Source: Micromonospora wenchangensis
GTDB taxonomy: Bacteria; Actinomycetota; Actinomycetes; Mycobacteriales; Micromonosporaceae
DNA: 64,000 bases
Assembly (NCBI RefSeq): GCF_002210435.1
Contig: NZ_MZMV01000003.1
Span: 62,001-126,000, forward strand
Direction of reading: 5' to 3'
This document shows, in pieces, positions 51,808 to 61,247 of this stretch. A program made the translations under genes and the position numbers. A model generated the notes under the pieces. The model was given only the letters and a program-made list of their open reading frames with translations, was not told where the DNA came from and searched no databases. Every line of letters begins with the position of its first letter. Within the stretch, counting starts at the first letter, position 1.

Positions 51808-53121
51808 ATGGACCGGCCCCACCTGAGCGTGGTGATCCCCGCCCACAACAACGCCGTCGCGCTCGACACGACCGTCGCGTCGCTGACCCGGCAGACCCTC
51901 CCGGCGCAGGAGTTCGAGGTCATCGTCGGCGACGACGGTTCGGCCGTCCCGCTGACCCCGGTCGTCGAACGCTACGCCGACCGGCTGCGGATCGCCTGCG
52001 TGCGGAGCGAGACCAACCGGGGCCGCAGCGCCAACCGCAACGCGGCGGCGGCCCGTGCCCAGGCCGACGTCCTGCTGTTCCTGGACGCCGATACGGTCCC
52101 CCACCCCACCCTGCTCGCCCGGCACCGCGACCACCACGCCGCGCGCGGCGGCCGCCCCGGGGTCCTGCTCGGCCAGCGGTACGACCTCGACTGGGCCGGT
52201 GCGGACGCGCTGCGTCGGGGCGAGCCCATCGGCCCGGAGCTGCTGGACGCCGAGCGGGGCGACCCGCGGCTGGAGGACCTCGCCCACCCGCAACGCGTCC
52301 GCGACTTCCTCAGCGCGCCCTGGGTGCTCGGCCTGACCCACAACGCCTCGGTCGACCGGGAGTCGTTCCTGCGGGTGGCCGGCTTCGACGAGGCGATGGT
52401 CAAGTGGGGGTTCGAGGACCTGGAGTTCTTCTACCGGATCTTCCACCTGCACGGGGGCCGACCCGACGTGTTCGAGCTGGACGTCGAGGCGACGTCCTAC
52501 CACCTGCCGCACTTCCGCAAGACGTCCAACGGGCTCGCCTCGATGGACAACATGAAGTACCTGCTGCGCAAGCACCTGCGCTACGACGTCGAGGTGCTGT
52601 ACACGATCAGCACGTTCGGCCGGCACGTGGGCCGCATCCGCCTCTACGGTCAGGCCATCGAGGCGTACCGGCGGGCGGGGCTGGGGCGGCCGGAGGCGCT
52701 GCCCGACACGCTGCGCAAGGAGCTGGCCAGCCGTACGGCACTGGTGATCGGCAACGGGGTGTCCACCCTGGAGCTGGGCCCCGACTCGCAGACGTTCGAC
52801 CACGACGCCCCGGCCGGGCCGACCAACGCGCACCTGATCGGCACGGTGCTCCAGCAGTTCAAGGCCGGCGCGCTCGACGTGATCGTCAACGTCGACCTGT
52901 GGCGGTTCCTGCTGCCCGAGGACCTGCCGGCCTTCCTGACCCGGGGGCTGCTCAAGGCCGACCGGATCGAGCTGGTCTGCACCCACGCCCCGGTCGACCA
53001 GCGGGCGATGCTGCCGGTGCCGCTCGTGGCCGACCTCGACTACGTGACCGACATGCTGGACCAGCACTTCGCCGTCACCGTCGCCCGGCACGACGGGGCG
53101 TCGGTGCTCACCGTCCGCTGA
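51808..53121 (+). CDS. Family 2 glycosyltransferase with unidentified C-terminal domain
   Basis: This 437-residue protein begins with a GT-A catalytic domain (about 1-270): LSVVIPAHNN, GDDGS, the DxD-type LFLDADT and WGFEDLEFFYRI as general base region. The C-terminal part (about 305-437) starts TALVIGNGVSTLELGPDS and reads as a separate alpha/beta domain that I do not recognise; its first strand and Gly-rich turn resemble a Rossmann or methyltransferase start, but no SAM motif is clear. The ATG at 51808 has AAGGAG upstream. It follows the ACP gene by 44 bp, so glycosylation of a carrier-bound or released intermediate is possible. Confidence 0.85.
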   Translation: MDRPHLSVVIPAHNNAVALDTTVASLTRQTLPAQEFEVIVGDDGSAVPLTPVVERYADRLRIACVRSETNRGRSANRNAAAARAQADVLLFLDADTVPHPTLLARHRDHHAARGGRPGVLLGQRYDLDWAGADALRRGEPIGPELLDAERGDPRLEDLAHPQRVRDFLSAPWVLGLTHNASVDRESFLRVAGFDEAMVKWGFEDLEFFYRIFHLHGGRPDVFELDVEATSYHLPHFRKTSNGLASMDNMKYLLRKHLRYDVEVLYTISTFGRHVGRIRLYGQAIEAYRRAGLGRPEALPDTLRKELASRTALVIGNGVSTLELGPDSQTFDHDAPAGPTNAHLIGTVLQQFKAGALDVIVNVDLWRFLLPEDLPAFLTRGLLKADRIELVCTHAPVDQRAMLPVPLVADLDYVTDMLDQHFAVTVARHDGASVLTVR

Positions 53122-53166
53122 CACCGCCCCGACGCGGCAGCCGGAACCGTCCCGGGACGCGGCGGG

Positions 53167-54402
53167 TCACGCCCCGGGCGGTCCGAGCAGCAGGCTGACG
53201 TTGTGGCCGCCGAAGCCGAACGAGTTGGACATCACCGTGGTCACCGCGGCCTCGCGCGGCTGCTTGCGGATGTGGTCGAGATCGTCGCCCGGGTCGGGGT
53301 CGTCGAGGTTGTGGGTCGGCGGGAGCAGGCCGCGGCGCAGCGCCTCGACGCCGATCGCCGCCTCGATCACCCCGGAGACGCCGAGCACGTGCCCGGTGAC
53401 CCCCTTGGTGGAGCTGACCGGCGGACCCGCCGCGCCGAAAACGTCCCGCAGGGCGGCCACCTCGGCCGCGTCACCGGCCCTGGTGCTGGTGCCGTGGGCG
53501 TTGAGGTAGCCGACGTCGTCGGGGCCCAGCCCGGCGTCCCGCAACGCCGTGCGCATGCAGTGCGCCGCGCCGGACCCGTCGGGGCGGGGGGTGGTCGGGT
53601 GATAGGCGTCGTTGTTCGCGCCCCACCCGAGCAGGTCGGCGTGCCGCCGGGCGCCGCGCGCCACCGCGTGCGCGGTGCGTTCCAGCACGAACACCCCGGC
53701 TCCCTCGCCGAGGACGAGGCCGTTGCGCCGCCTGTCGAACGGGCGGCTCGCGGCCGTCGGGTCCGACCAGCCGTGGGCGAGCGCGCGGGCGTTGCCGAAC
53801 GCGTCGGCGAAGGTCGGGAAGAGCGGCGCCTCACTGCACCCGCAGAGCACCAGGTCGGCCTCGTCGGCACGCAGGATGCGCAGCGCCTCGCCGATCGACT
53901 GGGCCCCGGCCGCGCAGGCGGTGCCGATCGACGAGGTGTAGCCCCGGATGCCGTGCCGGATGGCGATCCGCGCCGCGCCCATGTTGGGCAGGGTGCCGGG
54001 CAGCATGTACGGGCTGACCCCGAACCGGCCCCGCTCGGCCCGGGCGAGGACCTGGCTCGCCAGGGTGGACAGGCCACCGACGCCGGAGACGATCACGGCC
54101 ACCCGGTACGGGTCGACGTCCCGGCCCACCTCGACTCCGGCGTCGGCCAACGCGTCCCCGGCCGCCCGCAGCGCCATCACGACCGCGCGGTCCACCACCC
54201 GGGACTCGGGGCCGGGCAGCACGCTGGCCGGGTCGATGTCCGGGCTGAACGCGGCGACGTCGACGACGCCGTGCACCGGGTGTCCCTCGGCGGGCCGGGC
54301 CAGGCCGGACCGTCCCGCGCAGACCGCGTCGAACACCTCGGCGGCGGTGCTGCCGACCGGGCTGACCAGCCCGATCCCGGTCACCGTCACGCCGGCACGC
54401 AT
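53167..54402 (-). CDS. Beta-ketoacyl-ACP synthase II-type (FabF-like) enzyme
   Basis: This 411-residue KAS has the complete triad: Cys in GTACAAGAQS, His in NAHGTST and His in TGHVLGVSG. It matches FabF or the KS-alpha type rather than KAS III. It lies 70 bp after an ACP gene on the same strand, a minimal set for elongating an acyl chain on that ACP. It may build a side chain or starter for the metabolite; a paralogue of primary fatty-acid synthesis is less likely, because no other fab gene is near. Confidence 0.92.
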   Translation of the reverse strand: MRAGVTVTGIGLVSPVGSTAAEVFDAVCAGRSGLARPAEGHPVHGVVDVAAFSPDIDPASVLPGPESRVVDRAVVMALRAAGDALADAGVEVGRDVDPYRVAVIVSGVGGLSTLASQVLARAERGRFGVSPYMLPGTLPNMGAARIAIRHGIRGYTSSIGTACAAGAQSIGEALRILRADEADLVLCGCSEAPLFPTFADAFGNARALAHGWSDPTAASRPFDRRRNGLVLGEGAGVFVLERTAHAVARGARRHADLLGWGANNDAYHPTTPRPDGSGAAHCMRTALRDAGLGPDDVGYLNAHGTSTRAGDAAEVAALRDVFGAAGPPVSSTKGVTGHVLGVSGVIEAAIGVEALRRGLLPPTHNLDDPDPGDDLDHIRKQPREAAVTTVMSNSFGFGGHNVSLLLGPPGA

Positions 54403-54472
54403 GCGCGTCCCCCCTCGCCCCGCTGCACCGGACGCTCCACAGACCGCCTCCGGGGCGGCGCGGCGGGCACGG

Positions 54473-54733
54473 TCAGTGTGCCGAGGAGGGCTGGACGCGG
54501 GCGCCCACCGTCCGGCAGAACTCGCCGACGGTCATCATCGCCAGCGCCTCGGCCTCGTCGTCGTCGAAGGTCACCCCGAACCGGTCCTCCACCCGTACGG
54601 CCAGTTCGGCGAGGCCGAGCGAGTCGACGTCGAGACCGGCCGGACCGAACACGGTGTCGTCGTCGGCGCCCTCGATGTCGTACTTCATCTCGGTCAACGC
54701 GGCGAAGAGGAACGCGCGGATCTCGTCGGTCAT
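54473..54733 (-). CDS. Discrete acyl carrier protein
   Basis: This 86-residue ACP has the phosphopantetheine site in GLDVDSLGLAELAVRVE and the acidic helix II/III region (FDDDEAEALAMMTVGEF). The ATG at 54733 (MTDEIRAFLF) follows a good GGAAAGG ribosome binding site; an upstream in-frame start would add unrelated Pro/Thr-rich sequence. It is co-directional with the downstream FabF-like gene and probably its carrier. Confidence 0.93.
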   Translation of the reverse strand: MTDEIRAFLFAALTEMKYDIEGADDDTVFGPAGLDVDSLGLAELAVRVEDRFGVTFDDDEAEALAMMTVGEFCRTVGARVQPSSAH

Positions 54734-54901
54734 GGTCGGGGTTTCCTTTCCGGAGGTCGGCGTCGGCGGACCCGGCCGCCGGTGGGACACGGGAGGCGTG
54801 GCAGTGGCCGGGGACGCGGCCGGGACCAGGTGCGACGTCGGCGTGACCGTCGCCGCTCTGGTCACCGGAGCAGCCGCTCCGTTTTGATCGACCTTACTCA
54901 A

Positions 54902-56185
54902 TCAAGCCGGTTGCGCAAGGTCCACCCGGGCGGTGCGGTCCGGCCGATCGGCCGCCGGATCGACGACCCGCACCGCGAGTTGGTCGTGCCCCCGCAACAT
55001 GAGCTGCCGTGGCTCGCCGGGGGTCGCGGCGAGCGCCAGCGCCGGGAACCTGTCGAGCAGCCGGGGCAGCGCGAGCCGCCCCTCCGTGCGGCCCAGCGCC
55101 GCCCCGACGCAGTAGTGCGGCCCGGCGCTGAACGCCAGGTGCCGGTTGTCCGCCCGGGACGGATCGAACACGTCCGGATCGGGGAACCGTCGCGGGTCCC
55201 GGTTGGCCGCACCGGTGAGCACCAGCGCCGTCCGTCCACGCGGGACGGCCACCCCGGCGACCTCGGTGTCCTCGGCGGCGTAGCGCACCGCGAAGTGCAC
55301 AGGCGGCTCGTACCGCAGGATCTCCTCGACGTACGCCGGGGCGAGGGACGGATCGGCGCGCAGCGCGGCCAGCGCGGCGGGCCGCGCCAGGAGCAGGGTC
55401 AGCCCGCTGCCGAACAGGTTGGCGGTGGTCCGGAACCCCGCGTTGTACGTGACGATCAGGTTGGCCAGCAGCTCGGCCTCGGAGAGCTGGTCGGGGCGTT
55501 CGGCGCGCAGGCGGGCCAGCGCCGAGACGAGGTCGTCGCGGGGTTCCGCCCGGCGGGCGGCGAGCAGCGTGGTGAAGTACCCGGCCAGTTCCTCGGCTGC
55601 GCGGTTGGCCGCCCGGATCTCCCGGAACGAGCGCGGGCCGATCTCCAGCACCGCGTCGAACGCCCGCACCCGGGACGGGAACCAGGCCCGGTCGGAGTGC
55701 GGCACCCCGAGCAGTTCGCCGACGACGGCGCTGGGCAGCGGCAGGGCGAACCCCGCCATGAAGTCCACCGGACGGCCGTCCGCGCCCGCCTCGGCGAGCC
55801 CGTCGAGCAGGTCGTCGGTGATCCGCACGATCGCCGGTTCCAGGGCGGCGACCCGGCGGGCGGTGAGCGCCTGGCCGAACAGGTGACGCACCCGCGCGTG
55901 GTCCTCGGCCGGGGCATTGAACATGCTGGCCTGGAGGATCCGCAGCACCGCGTGGTCGCGCCAGCGGACGCCGGCGCGGTCCAGGTAGCGGGCGTCGAGC
56001 ACCCGGAAGACCGGATCACGCAGCACCCGTTGGGCTGCGGCGTACCCGTGGACCACCACGGCGTGCGGTGCGTCCGGGGCGAGCGCGACCGCCTCCCCCA
56101 GCTCGTGCAGCCGGGCGTAGTACGGGTAGGGGTCGCGTCGCACCTCGTCGCCGAGCAGTTCGTCGAGGGATACCGGGAAACCCAT
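54902..56185 (-). CDS. Cytochrome P450 with Arg in the I-helix acid position
   Basis: This 427-residue P450 has ExxR in EEILRYEP and heme Cys in FSAGPHYCVGAAL. The I-helix reads NAGFRTTANLFG near residue 250: the acid of the AGxDT/ET motif is Arg, though both Thr remain. The ATG at 56185 (MGFPVSLDELL) fits the family length; longer reading adds Pro/Arg-rich sequence. It is the outermost likely tailoring gene on this side. Confidence 0.9.
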   Translation of the reverse strand: MGFPVSLDELLGDEVRRDPYPYYARLHELGEAVALAPDAPHAVVVHGYAAAQRVLRDPVFRVLDARYLDRAGVRWRDHAVLRILQASMFNAPAEDHARVRHLFGQALTARRVAALEPAIVRITDDLLDGLAEAGADGRPVDFMAGFALPLPSAVVGELLGVPHSDRAWFPSRVRAFDAVLEIGPRSFREIRAANRAAEELAGYFTTLLAARRAEPRDDLVSALARLRAERPDQLSEAELLANLIVTYNAGFRTTANLFGSGLTLLLARPAALAALRADPSLAPAYVEEILRYEPPVHFAVRYAAEDTEVAGVAVPRGRTALVLTGAANRDPRRFPDPDVFDPSRADNRHLAFSAGPHYCVGAALGRTEGRLALPRLLDRFPALALAATPGEPRQLMLRGHDQLAVRVVDPAADRPDRTARVDLAQPA

Positions 56186-56349
56186 GGCGCTCCTCGTCGG
56201 GGGTGCACGGGCGGAGGATGCCGTGACCTTAGGCGCCTCGACGACGGCCTGTCCACGGCCGGCCTCCCTGCGGTCCGGTGCCGGACGGGGTGTGACAGTG
56301 GGGACGCCACCGGACAGGTAGGGGGTGAACGACCGACCGAGAGGCGCAC

Positions 56350-56895
56350 ATGAGCAGTGCTGATGACGGCGTACGGGAGCGACGCTTCCGCTCCCTGCAC
56401 GCCGCGACATACCCGGACCTGCTGCGGTTCGTGCAGCGGCGGGTCCCGCCCAGCGAGGCGGAGGACGTCGTCTCGACCGTCTTCCTCACCGCCTGGCGAC
56501 GATTCGACGACCTTCCCGCCGACGCCCGTCCGTGGCTGTTCGCGGTGGCCCGCCGCACGATGGCGAACCACACCCGGAGCTGGCTGCGCCGGCAGGCCCT
56601 GGACGTCCGGCTGGTGGCGGCGGACGGGCCGGCGTACGGGGACGACATGGTCGACGCCGCCGCCCGGATCGACCTCGACCGGGCCTGGCGCAGCCTGCGA
56701 CCCGCCGACCGGGAGGTGCTGGCGCTGGTGGCGTTCGACGGGCTGACCGCCGGGCAGGCGGCCACCGTGCTGGGCTGCCGCCGTTCGACGTTCGCCATGC
56801 GGCTGGGCCGGGCCCGGGAACGCCTCCGGGTCGCGCTGGAACCGCCCGCCGCCCGCCCGCACACCCTCACCGTCTTCAAGGAGCAGCAGTCATGA
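56350..56895 (+). CDS. ECF-type RNA polymerase sigma factor
   Basis: This 181-residue sigma-70 family factor has region 2 (YPDLLRFVQRRVPPSEAEDVVSTVFLTAWRRF) seen in two blocks over residues 15-50, and region 4 (LRPADREVLALVAFDGLTAGQAATVLGC...) over about 115-165 with the helix-turn-helix. Its stop overlaps the ATG of the next gene (ATGA), which encodes a probable membrane-anchored partner. Targets are unknown. Confidence 0.92.
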   Translation: MSSADDGVRERRFRSLHAATYPDLLRFVQRRVPPSEAEDVVSTVFLTAWRRFDDLPADARPWLFAVARRTMANHTRSWLRRQALDVRLVAADGPAYGDDMVDAAARIDLDRAWRSLRPADREVLALVAFDGLTAGQAATVLGCRRSTFAMRLGRARERLRVALEPPAARPHTLTVFKEQQS

Positions 56896-57653
56896 CGGAT
56901 CTGGAACGCCTCGCCCCGTTGGACCCGGCGCGCGGGGTCCAGCCGACCCCGGCCGACTGGGAACGGGCCACCGCGGTCGTCGACGGGATCGTCGCGGGCC
57001 GCCCGGTCGCCCGTCCCGCGCCGGCCCGCCGCCCGGTGACCAGGCGTGGGGTGGTCGGCCTGGTCGCCACCGGGGCGGTCGCGGTGGTGGGCGCGGTCAC
57101 CGTGCCCGCGCTGCTGCCGGGGCCGATGGACCGGGCCTTCGCCTCGTGGACCCCGGTGCCGGGCGCGCTCACCGGCGAGCAGGTCATGCCGCAGGCCCGC
57201 CGGTGCGCCGGGAGCGGGGTGGGCAGCGAGCCGGCGGCACCTGTCGGCCCCTCCGACGTGCTCCTGGCCGAGCGTCGGGGGGTGGCCACCCTGCTCGTCC
57301 AGCGGCGCGGCGCGGGCGTGATCGAGTGCATGAGCGTGGACGACGGCCAGCCGACCGCGATGACGCTGGCGGACGGGCCCCTGCCGCCCCCCGCCGCCGG
57401 CACCGTCAACCTCGAGACGCGCAGTTCGGTCGGCTCCGGCCGCGACCAGTACTCCAACGCCGTCGGTCTGGTCGGCCCGTCGGTCACCGGCGTCGACCTG
57501 GTCCTCGCCGACGGCAGGACCATCCGGACCAGCACCGGGGGCGGATGGTGGGCGGCGTGGTGGCCGGGGCCGGAGGGAGGCGAGATCGGCAGCATCACGG
57601 TGGTCGTGCACCGCCCCGACGGCTCCACCACCCACCGGATCGAGGACCTGTGA
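56892..57653 (+). CDS. Membrane-anchored protein coupled to the ECF sigma factor (CU044_5270-like)
   Basis: This 253-residue protein has a cytoplasmic N-terminus (about 1-50), one membrane segment (RRGVVGLVATGAVAVVGAVTV, residues 52-72, given here as its central part GVVGLVATGAVAVV) and an extracellular C-terminal domain with several Trp and Gly residues. The position and coupling to the sigma gene suggest a sensor or anti-sigma role, but no zinc-binding HxxxCxxC motif is present, so it is not a classical ZAS protein. Confidence 0.75.
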   Translation: MTDLERLAPLDPARGVQPTPADWERATAVVDGIVAGRPVARPAPARRPVTRRGVVGLVATGAVAVVGAVTVPALLPGPMDRAFASWTPVPGALTGEQVMPQARRCAGSGVGSEPAAPVGPSDVLLAERRGVATLLVQRRGAGVIECMSVDDGQPTAMTLADGPLPPPAAGTVNLETRSSVGSGRDQYSNAVGLVGPSVTGVDLVLADGRTIRTSTGGGWWAAWWPGPEGGEIGSITVVVHRPDGSTTHRIEDL

Positions 57654-57657
57654 CCGG

Positions 57658-57714
57658 TGGCCCCGCCGGGCCCGGCCGGTCAGGAATCGAGAAGCCGTCG
57701 GCCCGGCGGGGCCA
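57658..57714 (+). terminator. Hairpin terminator of the sigma factor operon
   Basis: A perfect 15-bp inverted repeat (57658-57672 with 57700-57714) with a 27-nt loop lies 5 bp past the stop of the sigma-partner gene. Confidence 0.75.
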
Positions 57715-57775
57715 TAGCCTTTACCCAGGTGGCCGGCAGGATGCCGCGCCCCGCACGACGAGAGAGGGAGCCCGC

Positions 57776-58252
57776 GTGTCCACGAAGAAAGCGACCACCG
57801 CGACCGACGGCGGCACCACCGGGGAGGCCGGTGACGGGTTCACCGCCGAGGAGCGGGCCGCGATGCGGGAACGTGCCGCCGAGTTGCGGGCCGAGGGGCG
57901 CAAGGGCGCCAAGAAGGCCGACGGTATGCAGGCGGTGCTGGACCGGATCGCCCAGATGGCCCCGGCGGACCGGACGCTCGCCGAACGGGTGCACCTGACG
58001 GTCACCACGGCGGCCCCGCAGCTGTCGCCGAAGACCTGGTACGGGATGCCCGCGTACGCGAACGAGGCCGGCAAGATCGTCGTGTTCTTCCAGGACGCCG
58101 GCAAGTTCAACTACCGGTACTGCACCCTCGGTTTCCAGGAGTCGGCCCACCTCGACGACGGCGACCTGTGGCCGGTGTCGTACGCCCTGCGGACGTGGAC
58201 CCCGGAGGTGGAGAAGCGGGTCCGGGACCTGGTGACCACGGCGGTCTCCTGA
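57776..58252 (+). CDS. DUF1801-like protein (YdhG/YjbR superfamily)
   Basis: This 158-residue protein has an Ala/Glu/Lys-rich N-terminal helix (about 20-60) and a C-terminal domain with TWYGMPAYANEAGKIVVFF and YCTLGFQESAHLDDGDLWPVSYAL, typical of the DUF1801 fold that includes putative iron chaperones. The GTG start at 57776 follows AGAGGGAG. The function is not established. Confidence 0.82.
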   Translation: MSTKKATTATDGGTTGEAGDGFTAEERAAMRERAAELRAEGRKGAKKADGMQAVLDRIAQMAPADRTLAERVHLTVTTAAPQLSPKTWYGMPAYANEAGKIVVFFQDAGKFNYRYCTLGFQESAHLDDGDLWPVSYALRTWTPEVEKRVRDLVTTAVS

Positions 58253-58304
58253 CGGTCACCGGCCGGGTGGGTGTCAGCGTCCCGCAGGCGGGTACGCGGG
58301 GAGG

Positions 58305-58751
58305 ATGACGCCCACCAGCAGGGCCCTGATCGCCGGTGCGGCCGGCGCGTCCGCCCTCAACGCCGTCACCTACCTCGACATGGCATTGCGGGCCCGGCCG
58401 GCCAGCAGCGCCGCCGAGGACAGCGCCGGCCGGCTGGCCGACCTGACCCACGTCGACCTCGGTGACCAGCGCACGGCCGCCAACCGCCGGTCCGGGCTCG
58501 GGCCGCTGCTCGGCTACGCCACCTCGGTGGCCGCCGCGGCCGGTTACGCGGCGGCGGGTGGCCGCCGGCTGCCGCTGGGCGTGTCCGTCCTGGCGCTGAC
58601 CGGCCTGGCGATGATCGGCTCCAACGGCCCGCTGACCCTGCTGCGGATCACCGATCCCCGGACCTGGTCGGCCACCGACTGGATCACCGACGTGGTGCCG
58701 CACCTGGCGTACGGCGCGGTCACCGCCGTCACCCTGCGCGCGCTGCGCTGA
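58305..58751 (+). CDS. Small integral membrane protein, function unknown
   Basis: This 148-residue protein has about three to four hydrophobic segments (near residues 5-30, 60-85, 90-110 and 130-145). I see no enzymatic motif. An ATG with GGGGAGG upstream supports the start. It lies between the DUF1801-like and catalase genes on the same strand. Confidence 0.75.
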   Translation: MTPTSRALIAGAAGASALNAVTYLDMALRARPASSAAEDSAGRLADLTHVDLGDQRTAANRRSGLGPLLGYATSVAAAAGYAAAGGRRLPLGVSVLALTGLAMIGSNGPLTLLRITDPRTWSATDWITDVVPHLAYGAVTAVTLRALR

Positions 58752-58850
58752 CCCAGGTCGGGTGACGGCCGGCACCGGCGTGTTTTGCTCCGGGATGCCC
58801 GGGTAGGGGAGGAACACCCGTTCCCCGCTCCACGAAGAGGTGCCGCCCAG

Positions 58851-61109
58851 ATGGAATCCCGCAAGCCGACCGAGGTCGTCAAGGACGTGGTGGACGCCGC
58901 CGCCGAGAAGGTGTCGCACCTGATGACCCCCGAGGTCCCCGGAGCGCCGGGCAGCGCCCCGCCGACCGTCGAGGAACCCACCACCCCGCACGACCCGCTG
59001 CCACCCAAGAAGGAGCAGGGCGCACCGGAGACCCGTACCCCGACCGGCGCGGTCACCGGCGCGCCGACCGTCGCCAACGGCCAGCAGGGTGCGTTCCTCA
59101 CCACCGCGCAGGGGGCCCGGCTGCGCGACACCGACCACTCCCTGAAGGCCGGCTCGCGCGGGCCGACGCTGCTCCAGGACCACCACCTCCGCGAGAAGAT
59201 CACCCACTTCGACCACGAACGCATCCCCGAGCGGGTGGTGCACGCCCGGGGCGCCGGCGCGCACGGCGTCTTCACCGGGTACGGCGCGCAGGAGGTGACC
59301 CGGGCCGGCTTCCTGCGCAAGGGCAAGGAGACGCCGGTGTTCGTCCGGTTCTCCACCGTCCTGGGGTCCCGGGGCTCGGCCGACACGGTGCGGGACACCC
59401 GGGGGTTCGCCACCAAGTTCTACACCGACGAGGGCACCTTCGACCTGGTCGGCAACAACATGCCGGTCTTCTTCATCCAGGACGCGATCAAGTTCCCGGA
59501 CATCATCCACGCCGGCAAGCCGCACCCCGACCGGGAGATCCCGCAGGCGCAGAGCGCCCACGACACCTTCTGGGACTTCGTCTCGCTGCACACCGAGGCG
59601 CAGCACCACACCATGTGGAACATGTCCGACCGGGGCATCCCGCGCTCGTACCGGACGATGGAGGGCTTCGGGGTGCACACCTTCCGGCTGGTCAACTCCG
59701 CCGGGGCGACGGTGCTGGCGAAGTTCCACTGGAAGCCGAAGCTGGGCGTGCACTCGCTGGAGTGGGAGGAGGCGCAGCTACTCAGCGGCATCGACCCCGA
59801 CTTCCACCGGCGCGACCTCTACGACGCCATCGAGGCCGGCGCGTACCCGGAGTGGGAACTCGGCCTGCAGGTCTTCCCGGACACCCCGGAGGAGACCTTC
59901 GCCGGCATCGACCTGCTCGACCCCACCAAGATCGTGCCGGAGGAACTGGCACCGGTGCAGCCGGTCGGGAAGCTGGTGCTCAACCGGACGCCGACGAACT
60001 TCTTCGCCGAGACCGAGCAGGTCGCCTTCCACCTCGGTCACCTGGTACCGGGCATCGACGTCACCAACGACCCGCTGTTGCAGGGCCGGCTCTTCTCGTA
60101 CGTCGACACGCAGCTCACCCGGCTGGGCGGGCCGAACTTCTCGCAGATCCCGATCAACCGGCCGCACGCGCCGGTCAACGACATGCTCCGCGACGGGTTC
60201 CACCAGCACGCCGTGCACGCCGGGGTCGCGCCGTACCGGCCGAACTCGCTCGACGGGGGCAACCCGTTCCCGGCCGGGGACGCCGAGAACGCGTTCGTCG
60301 ACGTGCCGGTGACCGTGGCCGAGGCCCCGAAGGTCCGGGCCAACCCGGCCTCCTTCGACGACCACTTCAGCCAGGCCCGGCTGTTCTGGCTGAGCATGTC
60401 GCCGGTGGAGCGGGAGCACATCGTCCGGGCGTACACCTTCGAGTTGGGCAAGTGCTACCACCAGGCGATCCGGGAACGGCAGCTGCAGTGCCTGGCCAAC
60501 ATCGACCCGGTGCTCTGCGCCCAGGTGGCCACCGGTCTGGGCCTGCCGACGCCGGAGCCGACCGTGCCGCTGGCCGACGTCGCGCCCAGCCCGGCGCTGT
60601 CCCAGCTCGGCCGCACCTGGCCGGCCGACGGCCGTACGGTCGGCATCGTGGTCGACGCCGACGCCGGTACCGACGACGTCGAGCAGGTACGCCGGGAGGT
60701 GTTCGCCGCCGGCATGGTGCCGCTGGTGATCGCCGCGCACGGCGGCACGGTGGGCGACCTGACGGTGCAGCGGACCTTCGCCACCGGCCGCTCGGTCGAG
60801 CTGGACGCGCTGCTGCTGGCCGGGGCCCCCGCCCCGGCACCGGACGCGCTGCCGGCCCGCGACGCCAAGGCGGCCGCGGCGGACGCCACCGTCGTCGACC
60901 CCCGGGTGTTGCTGCTGGTGCAGGAGTGCTGGCGGCACGCCAAGGTGATCGGTGGTTGGGGCGCGGGCGTGCGGGTGCTGGAGCTGGCCGGGGTGGCCGG
61001 CGCGGCGGGCGTGGTGACCGGTGACTCGCCGACCGGCGTGCTCGCCGACGCGCAGGCCCTGCTGGCCGCGCACCGGGTCTGGGACCGGTTCCCCGCCTCG
61101 ATCTCCTGA
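58851..61109 (+). CDS. katE: Large-subunit monofunctional catalase (HPII/KatE type)
   Basis: This 752-residue haem catalase decomposes hydrogen peroxide. The distal His131 is in [14 protein letters not shown], the Asn in [12 protein letters not shown] (202/203), and the proximal Tyr is in [12 protein letters not shown] near 417. The C-terminal domain (about 595-752) has the flavodoxin/DJ-1-like fold of HPII ([12 protein letters not shown]). The N-terminus has a charged extension of about 70 residues. The ATG at 58851 follows GAAGAGG. It ends at a strong hairpin. It is a stress gene, not obviously part of the biosynthetic region. Confidence 0.95.
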   Translation: MESRKPTEVVKDVVDAAAEKVSHLMTPEVPGAPGSAPPTVEEPTTPHDPLPPKKEQGAPETRTPTGAVTGAPTVANGQQGAFLTTAQGARLRDTDHSLKAGSRGPTLLQDHHLREKITHFDHERIPERVVHARGAGAHGVFTGYGAQEVTRAGFLRKGKETPVFVRFSTVLGSRGSADTVRDTRGFATKFYTDEGTFDLVGNNMPVFFIQDAIKFPDIIHAGKPHPDREIPQAQSAHDTFWDFVSLHTEAQHHTMWNMSDRGIPRSYRTMEGFGVHTFRLVNSAGATVLAKFHWKPKLGVHSLEWEEAQLLSGIDPDFHRRDLYDAIEAGAYPEWELGLQVFPDTPEETFAGIDLLDPTKIVPEELAPVQPVGKLVLNRTPTNFFAETEQVAFHLGHLVPGIDVTNDPLLQGRLFSYVDTQLTRLGGPNFSQIPINRPHAPVNDMLRDGFHQHAVHAGVAPYRPNSLDGGNPFPAGDAENAFVDVPVTVAEAPKVRANPASFDDHFSQARLFWLSMSPVEREHIVRAYTFELGKCYHQAIRERQLQCLANIDPVLCAQVATGLGLPTPEPTVPLADVAPSPALSQLGRTWPADGRTVGIVVDADAGTDDVEQVRREVFAAGMVPLVIAAHGGTVGDLTVQRTFATGRSVELDALLLAGAPAPAPDALPARDAKAAAADATVVDPRVLLLVQECWRHAKVIGGWGAGVRVLELAGVAGAAGVVTGDSPTGVLADAQALLAAHRVWDRFPASIS

Positions 61110-61119
61110 CCGGAACCGT

Positions 61120-61152
61120 CGACGGGGGTGTCCACACCGGACACCCCCGTCG
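61120..61152 (+). terminator. Hairpin terminator of the catalase gene
   Basis: A perfect 14-bp inverted repeat (61120-61133 with 61139-61152) with a 5-nt loop lies 10 bp past the catalase stop. Confidence 0.85.
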
Positions 61153-61247
61153 CGCTCTGCCTGTCCGCCCCACCGAGGGCCGCGGGTCACCGGTCCCACC
61201 GAGGACCGTCGGTGACCGGGGTTGCCGGGAATCCGTACCGTCGGACT

